Positions 45,306 to 58,358 of a stretch of 64,000 nucleotides of DNA are shown in pieces (positions within the stretch are counted from its first letter, which is position 1; each line of letters opens with the position of its first letter). Origin of the DNA: Sphaerosporella brunnea (Eukaryota > Ascomycota > Pezizomycetes > Pezizales > Pyronemataceae); NCBI GenBank assembly GCA_008704415.1, contig VXIS01000005.1, positions 124,001 through 188,000 of the forward strand. Reading direction: 5' to 3'. The notes beneath the pieces were generated by a model. The model did not search any database. It was not told the origin of the DNA and saw only the letters and a program-made list of their open reading frames with translations. The position numbers and the translations under genes are program-made.

Positions 45306-45997
45306 GACGTATCACTGTGCCGCTTTCGCGTTGAAGGGGGTGAAGGTACTGTCGTGTAGCCGGCGGTTTATCGCGGGGTTTAGAAGGGTAGGGGGGAAGT
45401 CGGCCGTGGTCGTGTTTTATGGGGTAACGTGCAGTCGAGACTAAAGCTTATTGCATCGTCATTGGACATGCGCATCACCGCCACGCACTCGAAAAGGAAA
45501 TTGCCATGTCACGTGTAATTAGGCGAGCTTGCCGCACAACCAAGTGCCTGGGAAGAATGCGTGATCCAGTGATATATTTGTATTTTATATCAAGTAACGC
45601 CCCCAATAAATCAATCGTATTCGCCGCAGGTAACACCTCCGTCCATATAACAAAAAGACAAAAAAAAAACCATGTACCAGAACAGTACGAACAGAACAGA
45701 AGAGAAGCACGATACACGTAGAGAAGCCAGATGCCGGAGAGACAAAAAGGAAGCACTATTTATCCCTAGTGTTAAAAAAAGTTGAAAAAAGACTCGAAAA
45801 CACAACCTCCCAATAGAAAACGCCGGCGGTCGATTCGGATTCATATCGTGATTGAAGGATAACAGTTGTGAAAGACAGGTATCATTTGCGCATCATTCTC
45901 CTCCCACTGTTACCTCTGTATGAAGAATCCCGCAACAGAACTCGATCAACCGCTTGCCATGTAAAAGGAAACCGCGTATGTAAAGATAGCAAAGGAT
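45306..45997. other. Intergenic between the E2 and NCS-1 genes
   Basis: No gene is supported. An A-run lies at about 45660-45671, and AT-rich sequence fits a 3' UTR of NCS-1 and a promoter of the E2 gene. Confidence 0.5.
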
Positions 45998-46848
45998 TTA
46001 GACCAGGCCGTCGTAGAGCGACAGCGCGGACACTATTGTAGCATCCCTCTGGCTGCCCTCGCGGAACTCGTCCAGAGTCAAGGAGCCGTTCTGCGCACCT
46101 GTCAGCATATACCCATCCAATACTGGAGCGGACGACTAACCTCGTCTTTGTCCATCATGCGGAAGATCTTGGCAACCCGCTTCTGAGGGGTATCCTCGTC
46201 CTCGGGGAGCTTGACCATCGAGCCCACCTAGCGCCCGTCAGTCAGCGGCTTTCGGGAATATATCACGCGACACCCAGAGTAGCACACACCATCTTGTAGA
46301 TAGCCTCGACAATCTGCAGCATCTCGTCGTAGCTGATCTCGCCGTCTCCATCAATGTCGTAGAGCTGGAAAGCCCAATTCAGCTTGTCCTCGAGCGTTCC
46401 GCGAGACGTCACGCTCAGCGCGACGATGAACTCCTTAAAGTCGATCGATCCGGAGCGATCCGCATCGAAAACGTTGAAGACGTAATCGGCGAACGTGGTC
46501 GGATCGCCGAAGGGGAAGAACTGCTTGTAGATCTTCTGGAATTCAGACTTGTTGAGAGAGCCAGAAGGGCAATCCTTGAGGAAGCCTGGAATCAAGACCA
46601 CCGATTAGCTCCCAGCCGATCTTCACGAGTGAAACACGTCTTATTAGGAGAACGAACGCACCCTTATACCACTGCTGAAGCTCTTTGCGCTCGAACAGGG
46701 TCGCCTGCTGAAGCTCGGTAAGCTGCTCCGCAGTAAGCTTGGATTGTCTGCAGCACGTCAGTCAGGCACCGAACAGAAAGCCGCGCCAGGGGCAGCAGTA
46801 AAGGCATATTTTGACGATGCTGGAGGAGGACACCGACGTCTTTCCCAT
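45998..46848 (-). CDS. ncs1: Neuronal calcium sensor 1 / frequenin
   Basis: Five exons (46848-46838, 46747-46662, 46585-46290, 46227-46141, 46090-45998) give exactly 190 residues, the standard NCS-1 length. The start [13 protein letters not shown] carries an N-myristoylation glycine. Four EF-hand units are visible: the degenerate first ([15 protein letters not shown]), then [28 protein letters not shown] and [14 protein letters not shown]. The end is [11 protein letters not shown]. Frequenin (yeast Frq1) activates phosphatidylinositol 4-kinase Pik1 at the Golgi. Fungal homologues affect calcium tolerance and growth. Exon 1 is only 11 nt and holds the myristoylation site, so intron 1 splicing decides membrane anchoring. 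Confidence 0.95.
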
Positions 46849-47943
46849 CGTGGGCTGTCTCGCTGGTCGTTTATCGGGAGGGAAGGGGTAGGTGGAGAGG
46901 TTGTGGTGGTACGAAAACGAAATTTGGTGGACTGAAAGGGATGACGATGGTGCTTGGTTTCGCGATGTTTATACCGATTTGGTGGCTCCCAGTAGTGGCT
47001 TAACGGCAGCGGTCCGTCCGTGAAGAGGGGCAAAGCGCTAGATCAAGTGTGGAATGAGTTCCAGCGTTATGTCGTTTCCGGCGGCTGTATATATAAGATT
47101 CCGAGACGTTGATAACGAATTCCGGGCGCTTTTAGAATGCTTGTAGGGAGAGCTCTTGAATTTTTGTGGGGAAGCAGGAAGATGGGAAAGCGAGAGAGAG
47201 AGAGGGGCGTTTAAGATGGATGATGTCGTCGGAGGCGGGGATTGTTCAGAACATAGGGCTGTTACACACTACTCTAGCATTGCATTGCCATCAAATGTGG
47301 GGCAGCTTTCAGACTTGAGCTGACACCTGCGCCGTGGCCCACTTTCCTCCGGTCTCGTGAGTTTTGCTGGCCGGGAATCTTGGTGACTTCGAAGGCGCAG
47401 CTCAGGCTGCAGGTCTACTGCGTCACTGCCACAATTTGTGTTTCTAATGGCCATGGCATCCCAGTGTCGCAAAAAGAAACCCCCTTCAAGCACCGAAGAG
47501 AGAGTCAGCTGGTGGGGCCACGGCCGTGGAGATGTGGGAGAAGATGAAGAAATTGCAGGTTTTCAACCGCTCACCGGCCGGTTGGATCACAGCGATGCAG
47601 GTTATGCATGTCAGATCTTCCTTATTTTAGGACCTGCAGATAGACGCGGTTGTTGCAAGCTCGTACATCGATCAAGCACGATTCACTCATTCAATACGAG
47701 CAGAGCTTTTTTTTTGTTCAAACGACGAGACTTTTGATCATACATACAGCATCATGACATTCTTTAGATCCCATCGCAACCGCTGTCTCCATGCAAGCAT
47801 TCCCTTCCCAGCAATCAGCGCCGAGTTTTAGATACATCTTTACGAACGCCCCGTAACCCAAACCCGGACCCGCCGTTATATCGAGAAAAAATGCAGTGTA
47901 TGTAAAACATGGTGACCCACTACCAATTGAGGTTGAGGAGAAT
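46849..47943. other. Upstream region of NCS-1 and 3' flank of eL22
   Basis: No gene is supported. A TATATATAA-like AT box lies at about 47087-47096, roughly 240 bp upstream of the NCS-1 start. Confidence 0.5.
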
Positions 47944-48546
47944 TTACTCATCATCCTCGTCCTCGCCGTCGTTAACGACGTTGAAGAAGCGGAGCTGGTA
48001 GACACCCTTGGCAACGGAGACTACACGGAGCCAGTCACGGAGCTGGTTCTTCTTAAGGAACTTCTTGGTGCTAAATGCGGGAATATTGTTAGCATCAATT
48101 TTGCAGCCCAGCGGTGTTCGGCGCAACATACAGGTACTTCAGGTAGCGACCAGAGAACTGGGTGTGCGCGACAACGACGATCTTGCCCTCGCCCTCCTGG
48201 GAGATCTGGACAATGTCGCCGAGGTTACCGGTGCGGCCCTCAACCTTGATCTTGTCGTGCAGGAACTTCTCGAACGCAGCGACGTCGAGGATCTTGTCGG
48301 AGGCAGGTTGGGAGGCATCAATCACGAACTATACCGCCCATCTCTCAGCGTCTTTGGTTGCCATAGTTTTGCCCCAGAAGCGTGTGCATACCTTGTAAGT
48401 GACCTTCTCCTTCTTTCCGCCCTTGGTAGTCTTCTGTGTTCCATTTTCTCAGCCATCTGCCTACTGATCATCCAATCGAGAAAGAGAATATCTTCTCCAT
48501 CTCAACCGACCAGCAAAGCATTTGGGGGACGTACAACGGGAGCCAT
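47944..48546 (-). CDS. RPL22: 60S ribosomal protein L22 (eL22)
   Basis: Exons 48546-48535, 48433-48392, 48328-48132 and 48070-47944 give 125 residues. The protein reads [104 protein letters not shown] and an acidic end (DGEDEDDE). This is the whole eL22 family profile. eL22 sits on the 60S surface near the exit tunnel. The first exon is 12 nt, and three introns in 125 codons is dense. Introns of ribosomal protein genes often enhance or regulate expression. Confidence 0.96.
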
Positions 48547-51297
48547 TGCTGATGTATTGGATATGGCGTCGGGTGGATGCAAAGTAGTGGGTAACCTGCA
48601 CGGTGCTGTCGTCGATAAGTCCTCTGGGCTGATCGAGTCGTCTAGCGTGAACTTCGTGATCGAAAATCAGGTGTTTGTGGGTGAGTCTTGGTAACTTTCG
48701 CAGTCACTCCACAAACCCTTGCTGACATAAACTTTCGTACATCATGCTCTATCACTCGATGTTTCACTGATGAGCACTCGGCCACTCAGTCTCTGGTAAG
48801 AAGGGAGATAGATAAGCATGCGGCGTGCTTCACAACAACTCTAATATAGCATTCTTAACAGACTGCTATGACTGGGTACCAGTCGATTTGCTGGCCCAAA
48901 CGATTTGAAACCAAAGCCGAGGTCAGAAGGGCTGCCTATGTGGGTCATTCAGGACTCGCATCAGCTGGAGTGTATGAACTGGGCATACTCCAGAGCGTGG
49001 CAGACGGAGGAAGCGCCGAACTGTACAGGCGGGAAAGTGTCGCATAGATCACGGAGTCAGCCGATTTCGTACTACCCCAGAGGTCAACTTCAATAACATT
49101 TGGCTAGCACAAACGGAGAATATTATGAGTCCCTTCGCTGCGCCCCAAGGCCTGCGCCTGCATCTCGCGGAAGGTCGTGTGCTTTCATGCATACTATCAG
49201 GTCTGGACTCTGGAACTTGACATTGCTTCTTTATTTCACCTCTATATTACCATTACTATGCCACATCGGCGATGGGTGGCGGTAATCTGGGTGAGAACTT
49301 CGAGGGGCTGAGCACTTGCACAAAGTGTACTCTTCGCTTCATCGCCGATCATTCAGCAGCTACTTATTATGCATAACTGGTTCGCTTTCTTTCTTTCACG
49401 GCAGTTCTTTGTTGCTCTGAGGTCACCGAACTGGGACCTCGTTTTGAACGGTCGAGCTTTTGGAACCCGAGTCTAAGCTCGTGGGTAGGCTGTGGTTGGT
49501 GTCTCTTCGAGCGAGATGTTTTTGTCAACGGAAGGCTATCACAAAAATTTCTACCTCTTCGCCGCTCTCGACATCCTTTCCTTTCATCAGTCCCCATCCG
49601 CATCACCACTGGGAGTTTTTGGGGGGGTACAAACCAAAACACACTCCTTCAGCCTCAAAAACTCCACATGGCACATGCCCGTGGTGACATTGCTGTAGTC
49701 GCGGAAGATACACATTCCATAAGCGTTCGACTTGCAGTTGTATTTTTTCTTTCAGTCCCAAACCCTTCTCTGTAGCTACGTAGGGGAAAAAAAAGGCTGT
49801 ATATGTACGGAATGATGGGATGGACCTCAACTGTACACTTTCCCACCGCCTTTGCGAAGTGCTCGATCGGGCGGATACGTGCGCCGGACGGGGGGGGCAT
49901 TATTCTATGCTGTCCAGTAGGTACTGTATAATGCTCTGGCGGCCAAGCAAAATTGTGGTTGGCCGAATCAACGCAAAATGCAGCGAATTTAGGATTAAGC
50001 GGATGAGAATTCTTCGGTGCAGGCTACGAGAATGGGTACCGGTGCGGCCGTGTATGAGTAGGGCGTCAGGAATGGCGGGCGTTTCAACCTTCTTGGAATA
50101 CCACCGCCGTTCAATTATCCAGCCTTAGTCCTAACTGTATTTCTGTTCGCTGCATTTTACGAATCGGAGCTTGGGGTTCGGCCGCAACAGCGGGCCACGT
50201 GATTGGCGGTGATGTCATGTTCCAGGCGGGAGTTATTCTCATCATGAACTGTCACTCGTATTTCACCTTGAGGTCAAGCCGGGGATTCTAGCGGGCTGTA
50301 GACATGAGAACATATATATTTTGGCTGGAAAATATTTCTACTACCTTTACGGACTAGATGCAGACCGTTTTGGAGAATAGCATCCAGTGTTGCGGCGTTG
50401 AAGCGGATCTAGAACGTTAACGTTGCGTTTAATCTTCAAAGTTGTGGCTCACTCATTGGTGACGAACGTCAACCACCAACAAAAGTTCTCCGATCAAGCT
50501 GAAAGTAACCCAATAGACCAACTCAGGCCTGCAAGTTTGATGTCAAGTACTCAAAGTGAGAAATTATACCGTTTCAATGGTGTTACCGGGGTATGAAGGG
50601 GCTTCAGAAAAGCCAAGTGATACTTGATGACTGAATTCACTCACGTTTTATCGCAATCAAGAAACACATGAAAATGCGATGTGAAGTGTGCCTAGGTGTT
50701 GCGTTTACTCATCGCAGGATGATTTATCTGGTGACATTTTTTTTTTATGTTTGAGGGGACATGCGTTCGAGTCATACATGATCGCTCACACGTTGAGGAT
50801 CGGAGTGAATTTGCCATCTCGTTGTTTGATGAGTCACAAGTTTGCCTGCGACGGTCTTAATTCATCCCTTCCATCATGGAAGATCTCGTGGTGAGTGAAT
50901 CGTGATGTCCATGCATGTGCACTAGCAGCGGCCAAACGCGCACTTTTTTTTTTGGATTTCCTGTTCGGGACAACAGCGGCGAAACGTAAACATTGGAACG
51001 CGATTGGAGAGATTCAGGCACAGGAAACCAGCAGCCGTTTGTTTGACTAGAAAGAACACTATTCCCGTATTCATTTCCTCGTTGCAGCGAACAGAAAGAA
51101 AAAATCAAGACCGCTATAGTACAAATCCCGTGAACTTTAAGGAAGTAGAAAAGAGAAAAGCAGAACCCAATCCCCATTCAAAAAAGAAAAGAACCCAGAG
51201 AGAAAAAAGCCATTATCTCATATGAACACCGGTTGCTAGAGAAAAAACACGACCCTTCACACACACGGAAGCAGATTGCAAGATACGAGCAATCCGC
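48547..51297. other. Large gene-free interval between eL22 and histone H4
   Basis: About 2.75 kb with no supported gene on either strand. The first few hundred bases should contain the eL22 promoter and the last few hundred the H4 3' UTR. A G8 run lies at about 49890-49897. A non-coding RNA cannot be excluded by eye. Confidence 0.5.
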
Positions 51298-51779
<482 letters not shown>

Positions 51780-52616
51780 GTTGAGTGTTGTTTAGAGGAA
51801 GGATTGGAGCTGTGAGATGCCGAAGCGGGTGTTTTTAGCGAGGTGTGTTTGTTCGTGGGGAATTGGCCGATGGATGGGAACAAGAAGTGGGCGGGGAAAG
51901 AAGGCTTATATAGAAGACGCAATCCGGCGTTGGGGGCGGACTGGGATCCTACATCAACCCGCCAAGCCGTTGCAGCCTCTCAGATCTAGAGTAGTGCGTG
52001 GGCTGGGCTGATGTTAGGGTTGTGCTGTGACAGTCAGCTTAGTTTCCCATGACAGAGAAAGTGAACGCGCGCAGTGAATTTGCCGCGGCAGGAATTTACT
52101 ATCGTCGGCTGCCGATTGCATGCAATTTCTATCTAGTTAATCAGAAAACCCCTCACGCCCTCTCGCAGTCGTCGACGATAGAGTGAGTATCGTGCATTTG
52201 TGGCGGTGCACTTTTCATTTCTATCGCCGTTGCTGATAACTACGCTGGAACGGGCGTTGCTTCGCAGTTGCCGCTAGGGGCCCATCGCTGCGCTGTGCCG
52301 CGCTAGCAACCGCAAAAGAGAGAAAAAATGCCTGCCACCACAACAGCCCCAAACTGCGTTCCCTTTCCAACCACTTTTTGTGTTCTTTCTTTTCGCTGCG
52401 TCGTAACGCCCTTTTCCGAGCTGTTCAAAACCAACCCTCCAAACCCTAACCACCTTGTCGCCATCACACCCAAAGCGGTCGCTGCTATAAAGACCCCACC
52501 ACCTCCCACCTTTCTTTCTTTCTCCTTCATCCTTCCGACACTTCCTAACCCACAACCACCAACCACCAACCACCAACACATCTACCTACACCCACTAACA
52601 ACAACAACAACACACC
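51780..52616. promoter_or_regulatory. Shared divergent promoter of histones H4 and H3
   Basis: The 837 bp between the two start codons hold TATA-like boxes for each gene: TATAAAG at 52496-52502 (about 120 bp upstream of the H3 ATG) and, on the minus strand, TATATAAG at 51905-51912 (about 130 bp upstream of the H4 ATG). The H3 leader is C/A-rich with CCACCAAC repeats. Divergent H3-H4 pairs give coordinated S-phase expression. Confidence 0.8.
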
Positions 52617-53309
<693 letters not shown>

Positions 53310-54440
53310 ACAACCACCTTTCACAATGGCTTGACGATACCTCGGATATACCTCCTCGCCTGGATCATGAATTAGCGCCCGCGTTATTCCATAGTTCTGG
53401 GTCGAATAGTTAGTGTTCGGGTTCTTTCCAACAGCTCTTGTTTTTTTCATTTCGGTCATGGTTTTTACGTGGGTGTTCTTCTGTTGTGCTGTTTTTTGTT
53501 TTGTTTTGTGTTGAAATGAAACGAAACGGTTCTGGGTTACGGGTCATCTTTTTTTTTCCCCCTTTTTTTCCCCCTTTTTTTCCTCCCTATTTTTCTTGGT
53601 TTGCGGTTCATCAATGGTGCAGTCCTTCTGTATTATAGCCTGGGTAATCTTTTTTTTTTCCACACTTTTCTGATTCCCGACCTCGAATCAATGGGCTCGG
53701 TGAAGGGAGTATCGTTGGGAGACGATTTCGCTTGTACTTTCTCCTTGCTCTTTGATTGTGTGAATAATCTCTACAAGACTGAAGCTGGCCGGCTCTGAGT
53801 AATGCAAACACTAGAACTTGAAGTAAACATGAGTACCTGGATTCAGTACAGATCCATCTTGAAACCCTTCCTCTTGTGATGCTGTTCCTTTCGTCCCAGA
53901 GCGGATGCATAGATCTGACCTTTACTTTTGAGGATCTATGTAGCACCGGTAGAAGACGAGTCACATCCCCTGCACTCGATTTGACAGATCCTCAATCTCC
54001 CTGTGTTCCAGCCTCACCGCGACGATCAGGGTTGAGGATCTGGCTCTCCGTGCGGCCGGCGGGGAGATTCAACTATTCCGCGGCAGTAGAGCAGAAAGTG
54101 CGCTGTGCATATCTTTTGATTTTTTCGTTCCGTTCCACGCCGAAGTTTGCACATTATATTTGTCGTTGTCGCTGTATTTCGCTGTCGCGAAGCCCTTTCT
54201 GTGGGCTGGGGTGCCGTTGTCTGCGCATCACTCTTACGATTAAAAGCGAAGCCACGTACATACATCACGATCAAGTAGCAGAAGTAGCCGCTTCCCTTAC
54301 AAACAAACAGACTCGTGCGAAGCAAGAAAAGCAAATCACCACCCTATCGTCCTATCGTAGCACAAGCCTAAAAGGGCGGGACTTCACGCTAAGCCCAAGC
54401 AGCACTAAGTGGCAATCCCGGGCCGAGCCGTTCTCAGATC
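53310..54440. other. Histone H3 3' flank with pyrimidine blocks
   Basis: No gene is supported. Right after H3 is a homopyrimidine stretch of alternating T-runs and C5 blocks (53550-53587), then T-rich sequence with a T9 run (53650-53658). Confidence 0.55.
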
Positions 54441-54454
54441 TAGGTAGGATGGCG
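54441..54454. repeat. Target-site duplication of the 54455-55219 retroelement, left copy
   Basis: TAGGTAGGATGGCG, identical to 55220-55233. It abuts the T-rich end of the element. Confidence 0.85.
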
Positions 54455-55219
54455 TTTTTTTGTTTTAATCATAATGTATTTGGCCGCTTGCGGCCATGAC
54501 ATGTGGCTATATATATAAAGTCTACCCTTGGTTGGACCTCAGGTGTCCACAGACGGGCGTGACTTGAAATCGACAAAGGAAATCGAATCGGTGAAAAGAG
54601 TGAATCGAAAACCCAAGACCTCCAACCCTTCAGTGAAAGTAATCCCTATATCGACTTGACGTGTTGCTCCCTTCCCAACCTACCCACAGCCATGTGCATT
54701 CCTCCGCCCGTATGCACGCCCGCTTCTAACGTCCGAAATGGAGCGCCTTCGCTGCCTAAAACCATGATCCCATACGACCATCAAGACCAATCGGTGCGCC
54801 GGAGGAGTCCAAGTTACCGGCAGTCAAGTGTGGTGGTGCCTCTGCCTACCCGCAGAGGGGGCCCCTGTTACGGGTTGCGGGCTTGGGTCGATCGTATCGC
54901 TCGCAGGCTTCGCACGATATAGTTCCGTTCCGTCTCGATGGGAAAGCTCACTGCAAGCGCTACCGCCTTGCTAACTGGCGTTAAACGTTCATTCCGACGA
55001 GTAGCCGTGAGGACTATCGGCTGAGGTTAATACTGAGTGGTAGCAGGCGAATCGCGGGCGCAAATGAGTTGTTGAATCGAAACCGTACACTCTACCTCGC
55101 CTGGTAGAGCGGACACACACACACTACAAAAACATCGTGAAGCCAAAGTGTGCGGGGTTTTCGGTGTGCCAACGCACAGGATTGGCATTTCCGGGCGGTT
55201 AGTGTGGTTGTCGAGGGTG
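54455..55219 (-). mobile_element. LINE-tailed retroelement insertion (second copy)
   Basis: The first about 95 bp (54456-54549) match the LINE 3' UTR at 12790-12879, including GGCCGCTTGCGGCC, the CTATATA segment, TCTACCCTTG and the T-run that marks the 3' poly-A on the minus strand. The element is flanked by a perfect 14-bp duplication TAGGTAGGATGGCG (54441-54454 and 55220-55233), so its full size is 765 bp. Beyond the shared tail no ORF2 frame could be read. It is either a rearranged LINE fragment or a non-autonomous element that borrows the LINE 3' end. A GGTTTCGATTC stretch on the minus strand (about 55068-55078) is a weak B-box-like sequence. Confidence 0.78.
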
Positions 55220-55233
55220 TAGGTAGGATGGCG
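55220..55233. repeat. Target-site duplication of the 54455-55219 retroelement, right copy
   Basis: TAGGTAGGATGGCG, identical to 54441-54454. The following 55234-55607 is gene-free 3' flank of the ABC ATPase gene. Confidence 0.85.
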
Positions 55234-55607
55234 TGAGCAATGGAATGGGGGAGAGAGTCAAAATTTTTTTATTTGATCCGCAGCTTCAAATCAAATGCCG
55301 GGATGCATACAGGAGGTAACTAGTAGTTAAAAACAGTAAAAAATCTATCTCCTGAACAACAAGCGTCTAGCTAGTCCAGCAGCTCCACGAAACTGAAGGT
55401 TGTTACGGGGCATTGCTGGCCATTCCTATTGACCCAGAATTAGCAGTTTATTTTGACCTGGTAGAGAAGTATGAACCTTTTTGAAAGCCGGATGGTCGAC
55501 GGCAGCGGCGCCAGGTGATAGTTTTCGTTTATGCATTAAAGCAGAAGTTGACATCTTTTTTTACATCAACATTTTCAACATTTGCAACAGAAAAGGCAAG
55601 CCCGGAA

Positions 55608-58358
55608 TTATTCACAAACCTGGCGAATCTGTAGTCCCCTGAGCCTGTTCACTGTTGCAAGAAGCTCAATTGGCCGAGCTCTGGCAAGTGTTCCGATAGG
55701 CTTGGCGTGTCCTAGCATGTTCATACCCTTTTTCTCCATCACCGCGTCCAGCTCCGCAACCCATTCACTAACTGACTTAGGCTCGCTGTCCTTGATGAGT
55801 TTCAGCGCTTCCGCGCAGAGATTTGCTTGACCGCGCTCCACAATCTGCTCCAACGCAGTGATGTCAATCGCTGTATCCTTGGAACCAACTTGGTTGCGGT
55901 CTGCCTTCAGAACAATCCGCTCTGTGCCATGGGCCATGGGCACCTGCATATCCGCTGGCAGAACAAAAACGCGCGAAGGAACGTTGCCATAGGAGGATTC
56001 GACTGATTCTGCGTTGGGATACTTGGCCGCAATCTCATGGGCACGGGTGGTCCAGTCATGAGGGCTATATGACTCCATCCCGATCACGGTTGTAGCTGGA
56101 TCGAGATAGTCCCCGCAGCCGCCGACAACGATTATGGTTGAAACACCCTTCTCTTGGAAGAGAGCAGTAACCTTAGAAACCAATGGAGTGATCGGTTCGG
56201 AAGTGACCAGCTCATGCATCTTATTATCTCTCACCAAAAAGTTGGTGGCACTGGTGTCCTCGTCGATGATCAAGGTTGTGGCGCCAACCTCCAAAGCCTC
56301 TTGAATGTTGGCTGCCATCGAGGTACTTCCAGAAGCATCCATGCTGGTGAATGCGTCGGTTGTTTTTCCACCCGGAAGCTGGCTAATGAAAGGAGTAATA
56401 TCAGTACCAACCACATTTCGGCCATCTTCAGCCCGGATCTTGAATGCATGGGGATCGGTGACGACCAGCTCCCGGCCATCGCCAGGAACCACGTTGTAGA
56501 TTCCGAACTGCAAAGCCTCCAAGAGCGTTGATTTTCCGTGGAAGCCTCCACCACTGATGACGACAATACCTTTCGGGATTCCCATCCCAGTGATGGAAAT
56601 CTGCTGACCGTTCGCATCCTCAATGCCAGTGTTGATTGTGACCTCGAGGCTCTCCGGGCTGTAAAAGGGTATGGCGTCTTCGGTCATCGGTCCAGGGTCG
56701 GCGCCACTGGCTCTGGGAAGAATGGAGCCGTTGCCCACAAAAGCAATCAAACCCTTCTCGTCAAGGCTGTTTCTCAATGCCTCTTGAACCTCGACGGTTC
56801 TCAAGTGGTCCCATACCTTTTCAGCATCCTGTTTGGCCCATAAGATACCTTCTTCTATGATGTTAGGAAGGTGCTTGATCAGAAGTTCACGGGCCTTGAT
56901 GCCGTTGGTCTGCCGTCCGTTTGCTGGAAGGGTCGTCATAAAACGTATTTCGACCGCAGGCATGCCTTCTTCGAGGCCAGTGATAACACAACTGGAGCGC
57001 TCCAATACCTGCTGCTTCGGCCGGTAGAGCTCGAAATTACCTCCCTTCAGGCCATGGTAGGTTCCCGACGAATCGGCGACGTCGATCCTCCATGCACTGA
57101 TCAATGATGAAATCTTGCGGTTGACATAGTCGCAATATGCAACCACACTAGACATACAAAATTAATACACAGCGACCCAACAATTGTGGTTAATCATACC
57201 GTGTCTTGTTTGCATAAACCGCTTCTGGAACCCCAGTTATATCCCAGGGGATGCTGGCGCGGAAACGTGAAGCCGGAGCGTACGGATCGCTCTGGACCTT
57301 GTCCACAAAGAGCTGGATTGGCAGACCTTCAGTCCATGTGTATTTACTCTCTGCGGCGAACAAATCAGTGGGGAACAACTGTCAGAGATGGGCGGTAGTT
57401 CTTACTCAGACTCTTGTAAGTGGGATAGGATTGTCCGTGGATGTTCATGAGCAGCCTGTCGAGGTCCTTGTGGCTTCCGGGAGTGTCGTCTCTGTCGAAT
57501 GTTTCGTTGCTGTCTCCTTCGGAGCGGCCAAACCCTCCACGGCCTCTTCCGCCATAGCCACCGCCGTCCCTGCTGCCTCTGAACCCGCCGCCGCCCCTTC
57601 CGCCGGCATATTCACCTCTGTCGCCGTTTCCATAACCGTTTCCGGTCCTCTCGCCGCCGTAACCACTGCCGCCCCTGCCTCTGAACCCGCCGCCGTCCCT
57701 TCCGCCGGCATATCCACCTCTGTCGCCGTTTCCATCACCGTTTCCGGTCCTCTCGCCACCGTAACCACTGCCGCCCCTGCCTCTGAACCCGCCGCCGCCC
57801 CTTCCGCCGGCATATCCACCTCTGTCGCCGTTTCCATAACCGTTTCCGGTCCTCTCGCCGCCGTAACCACTGCCGCCCCTGCCTCTGAACCCGCCGCCGT
57901 CCCTTCCGCCGGCATATCCACCTCTGTCGCCGTTTCCATCACCGTTTCCGGTCCTCTCGCCGCCGTAACCACTGCCGCCCCTGCCTCTGAACCCGCCGCC
58001 GCCCCTTCCGCCGGCATATTCACCTCTATCACTGTTTCCATTCCTCTCGTCGCCGTAGCCTCCGCCACCTCTTCCTCCCCCAAAGCGGCTGCCACCTCTT
58101 CCTCCGCCGAAGCCGCCGCCACCTCTTCCTCCGCCGAAGCCGCCGCCACCTCTTCCTCCGCCGAAGCCGCCGCCACCTCTTCCTCCGCCGAAGCCGCCAC
58201 CACCTCTTCCTCCGCCGAAGCCGCCGCCACCCCTTCCTCCTCCGTAGCCGCCGCCTTGACCACTGCCGTATCCGCTGCTGCTATCGCTGGCTCCCGAGTC
58301 TACAGAGAGGTGAGCTTTTGTGAATCGAGCTGGACCGAGTAAATTATTTACCACTCAT
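55608..58358 (-). CDS. ABC-class ATPase (ABC_ATPase family) with Gly/Arg-rich N terminus
   Basis: Exons 58358-58352, 58299-57406, 57350-57200 and 57147-55608 join in frame to give 863 residues. Residues about 3-270 are Gly/Arg-rich repeats (GGGFGGGRG units, then 34-residue units containing GGERTGNG and GRGGSGYG). The rest matches the stand-alone ABC-class ATPase family found in bacteria and fungi: [59 protein letters not shown], a Walker A-like [20 protein letters not shown], Walker [20 protein letters not shown], and [16 protein letters not shown]. There are no membrane spans. RGG tails usually bind RNA or mediate condensation, so an RNA-linked ATPase is a fair inference. The cellular role of the ATPase family is not known to me. 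Exon 1 is only 7 nt (ATGAGTG). Confidence 0.88.
57598..58020. repeat. 102-bp coding minisatellite with 204-bp higher-order pattern
   Basis: Four near-identical 102-bp units (unit starts about 102 bp apart, e.g. CCGGCATAT at 57602, 57704, 57806, 57908 and 58010) encode 34-residue Gly-rich blocks. Odd and even units differ consistently (CCATAACC versus CCATCACC, and RGGGG versus RDGGG), so pairs form a 204-bp higher-order unit. Confidence 0.88.
58075..58245. repeat. 27-bp coding minisatellite
   Basis: About six tandem copies of a 27-bp unit (on plus: CCACCTCTTCCTCCGCCGAA plus 7 nt) encode GGGFGGGRG repeats in the N terminus of the ABC-class ATPase. Confidence 0.88.

Noticed and set aside
53876..54499. 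207-residue plus-strand frame ending in the LINE tail
   Set aside because: It shares the end FNHxVFGRLRP with a frame at 12.8 kb only because both run antisense into the same LINE 3' UTR.
55060..55120. tRNA-like GGTAGAGCGG and GGTTTCGATTC stretches
   Set aside because: No acceptor or T-arm pairing could be drawn. At most weak Pol III-like boxes inside the retroelement.
57251..58342. 363-residue Ala/Ser/Thr-rich open frame opposite the ABC ATPase repeats, and a 272-residue Glu/Ala-rich frame on the minus strand
   Set aside because: Both come from the minisatellite, whose unit lengths are multiples of three and lack stops in several frames. Only the Gly/Arg frame splices into a conserved domain.
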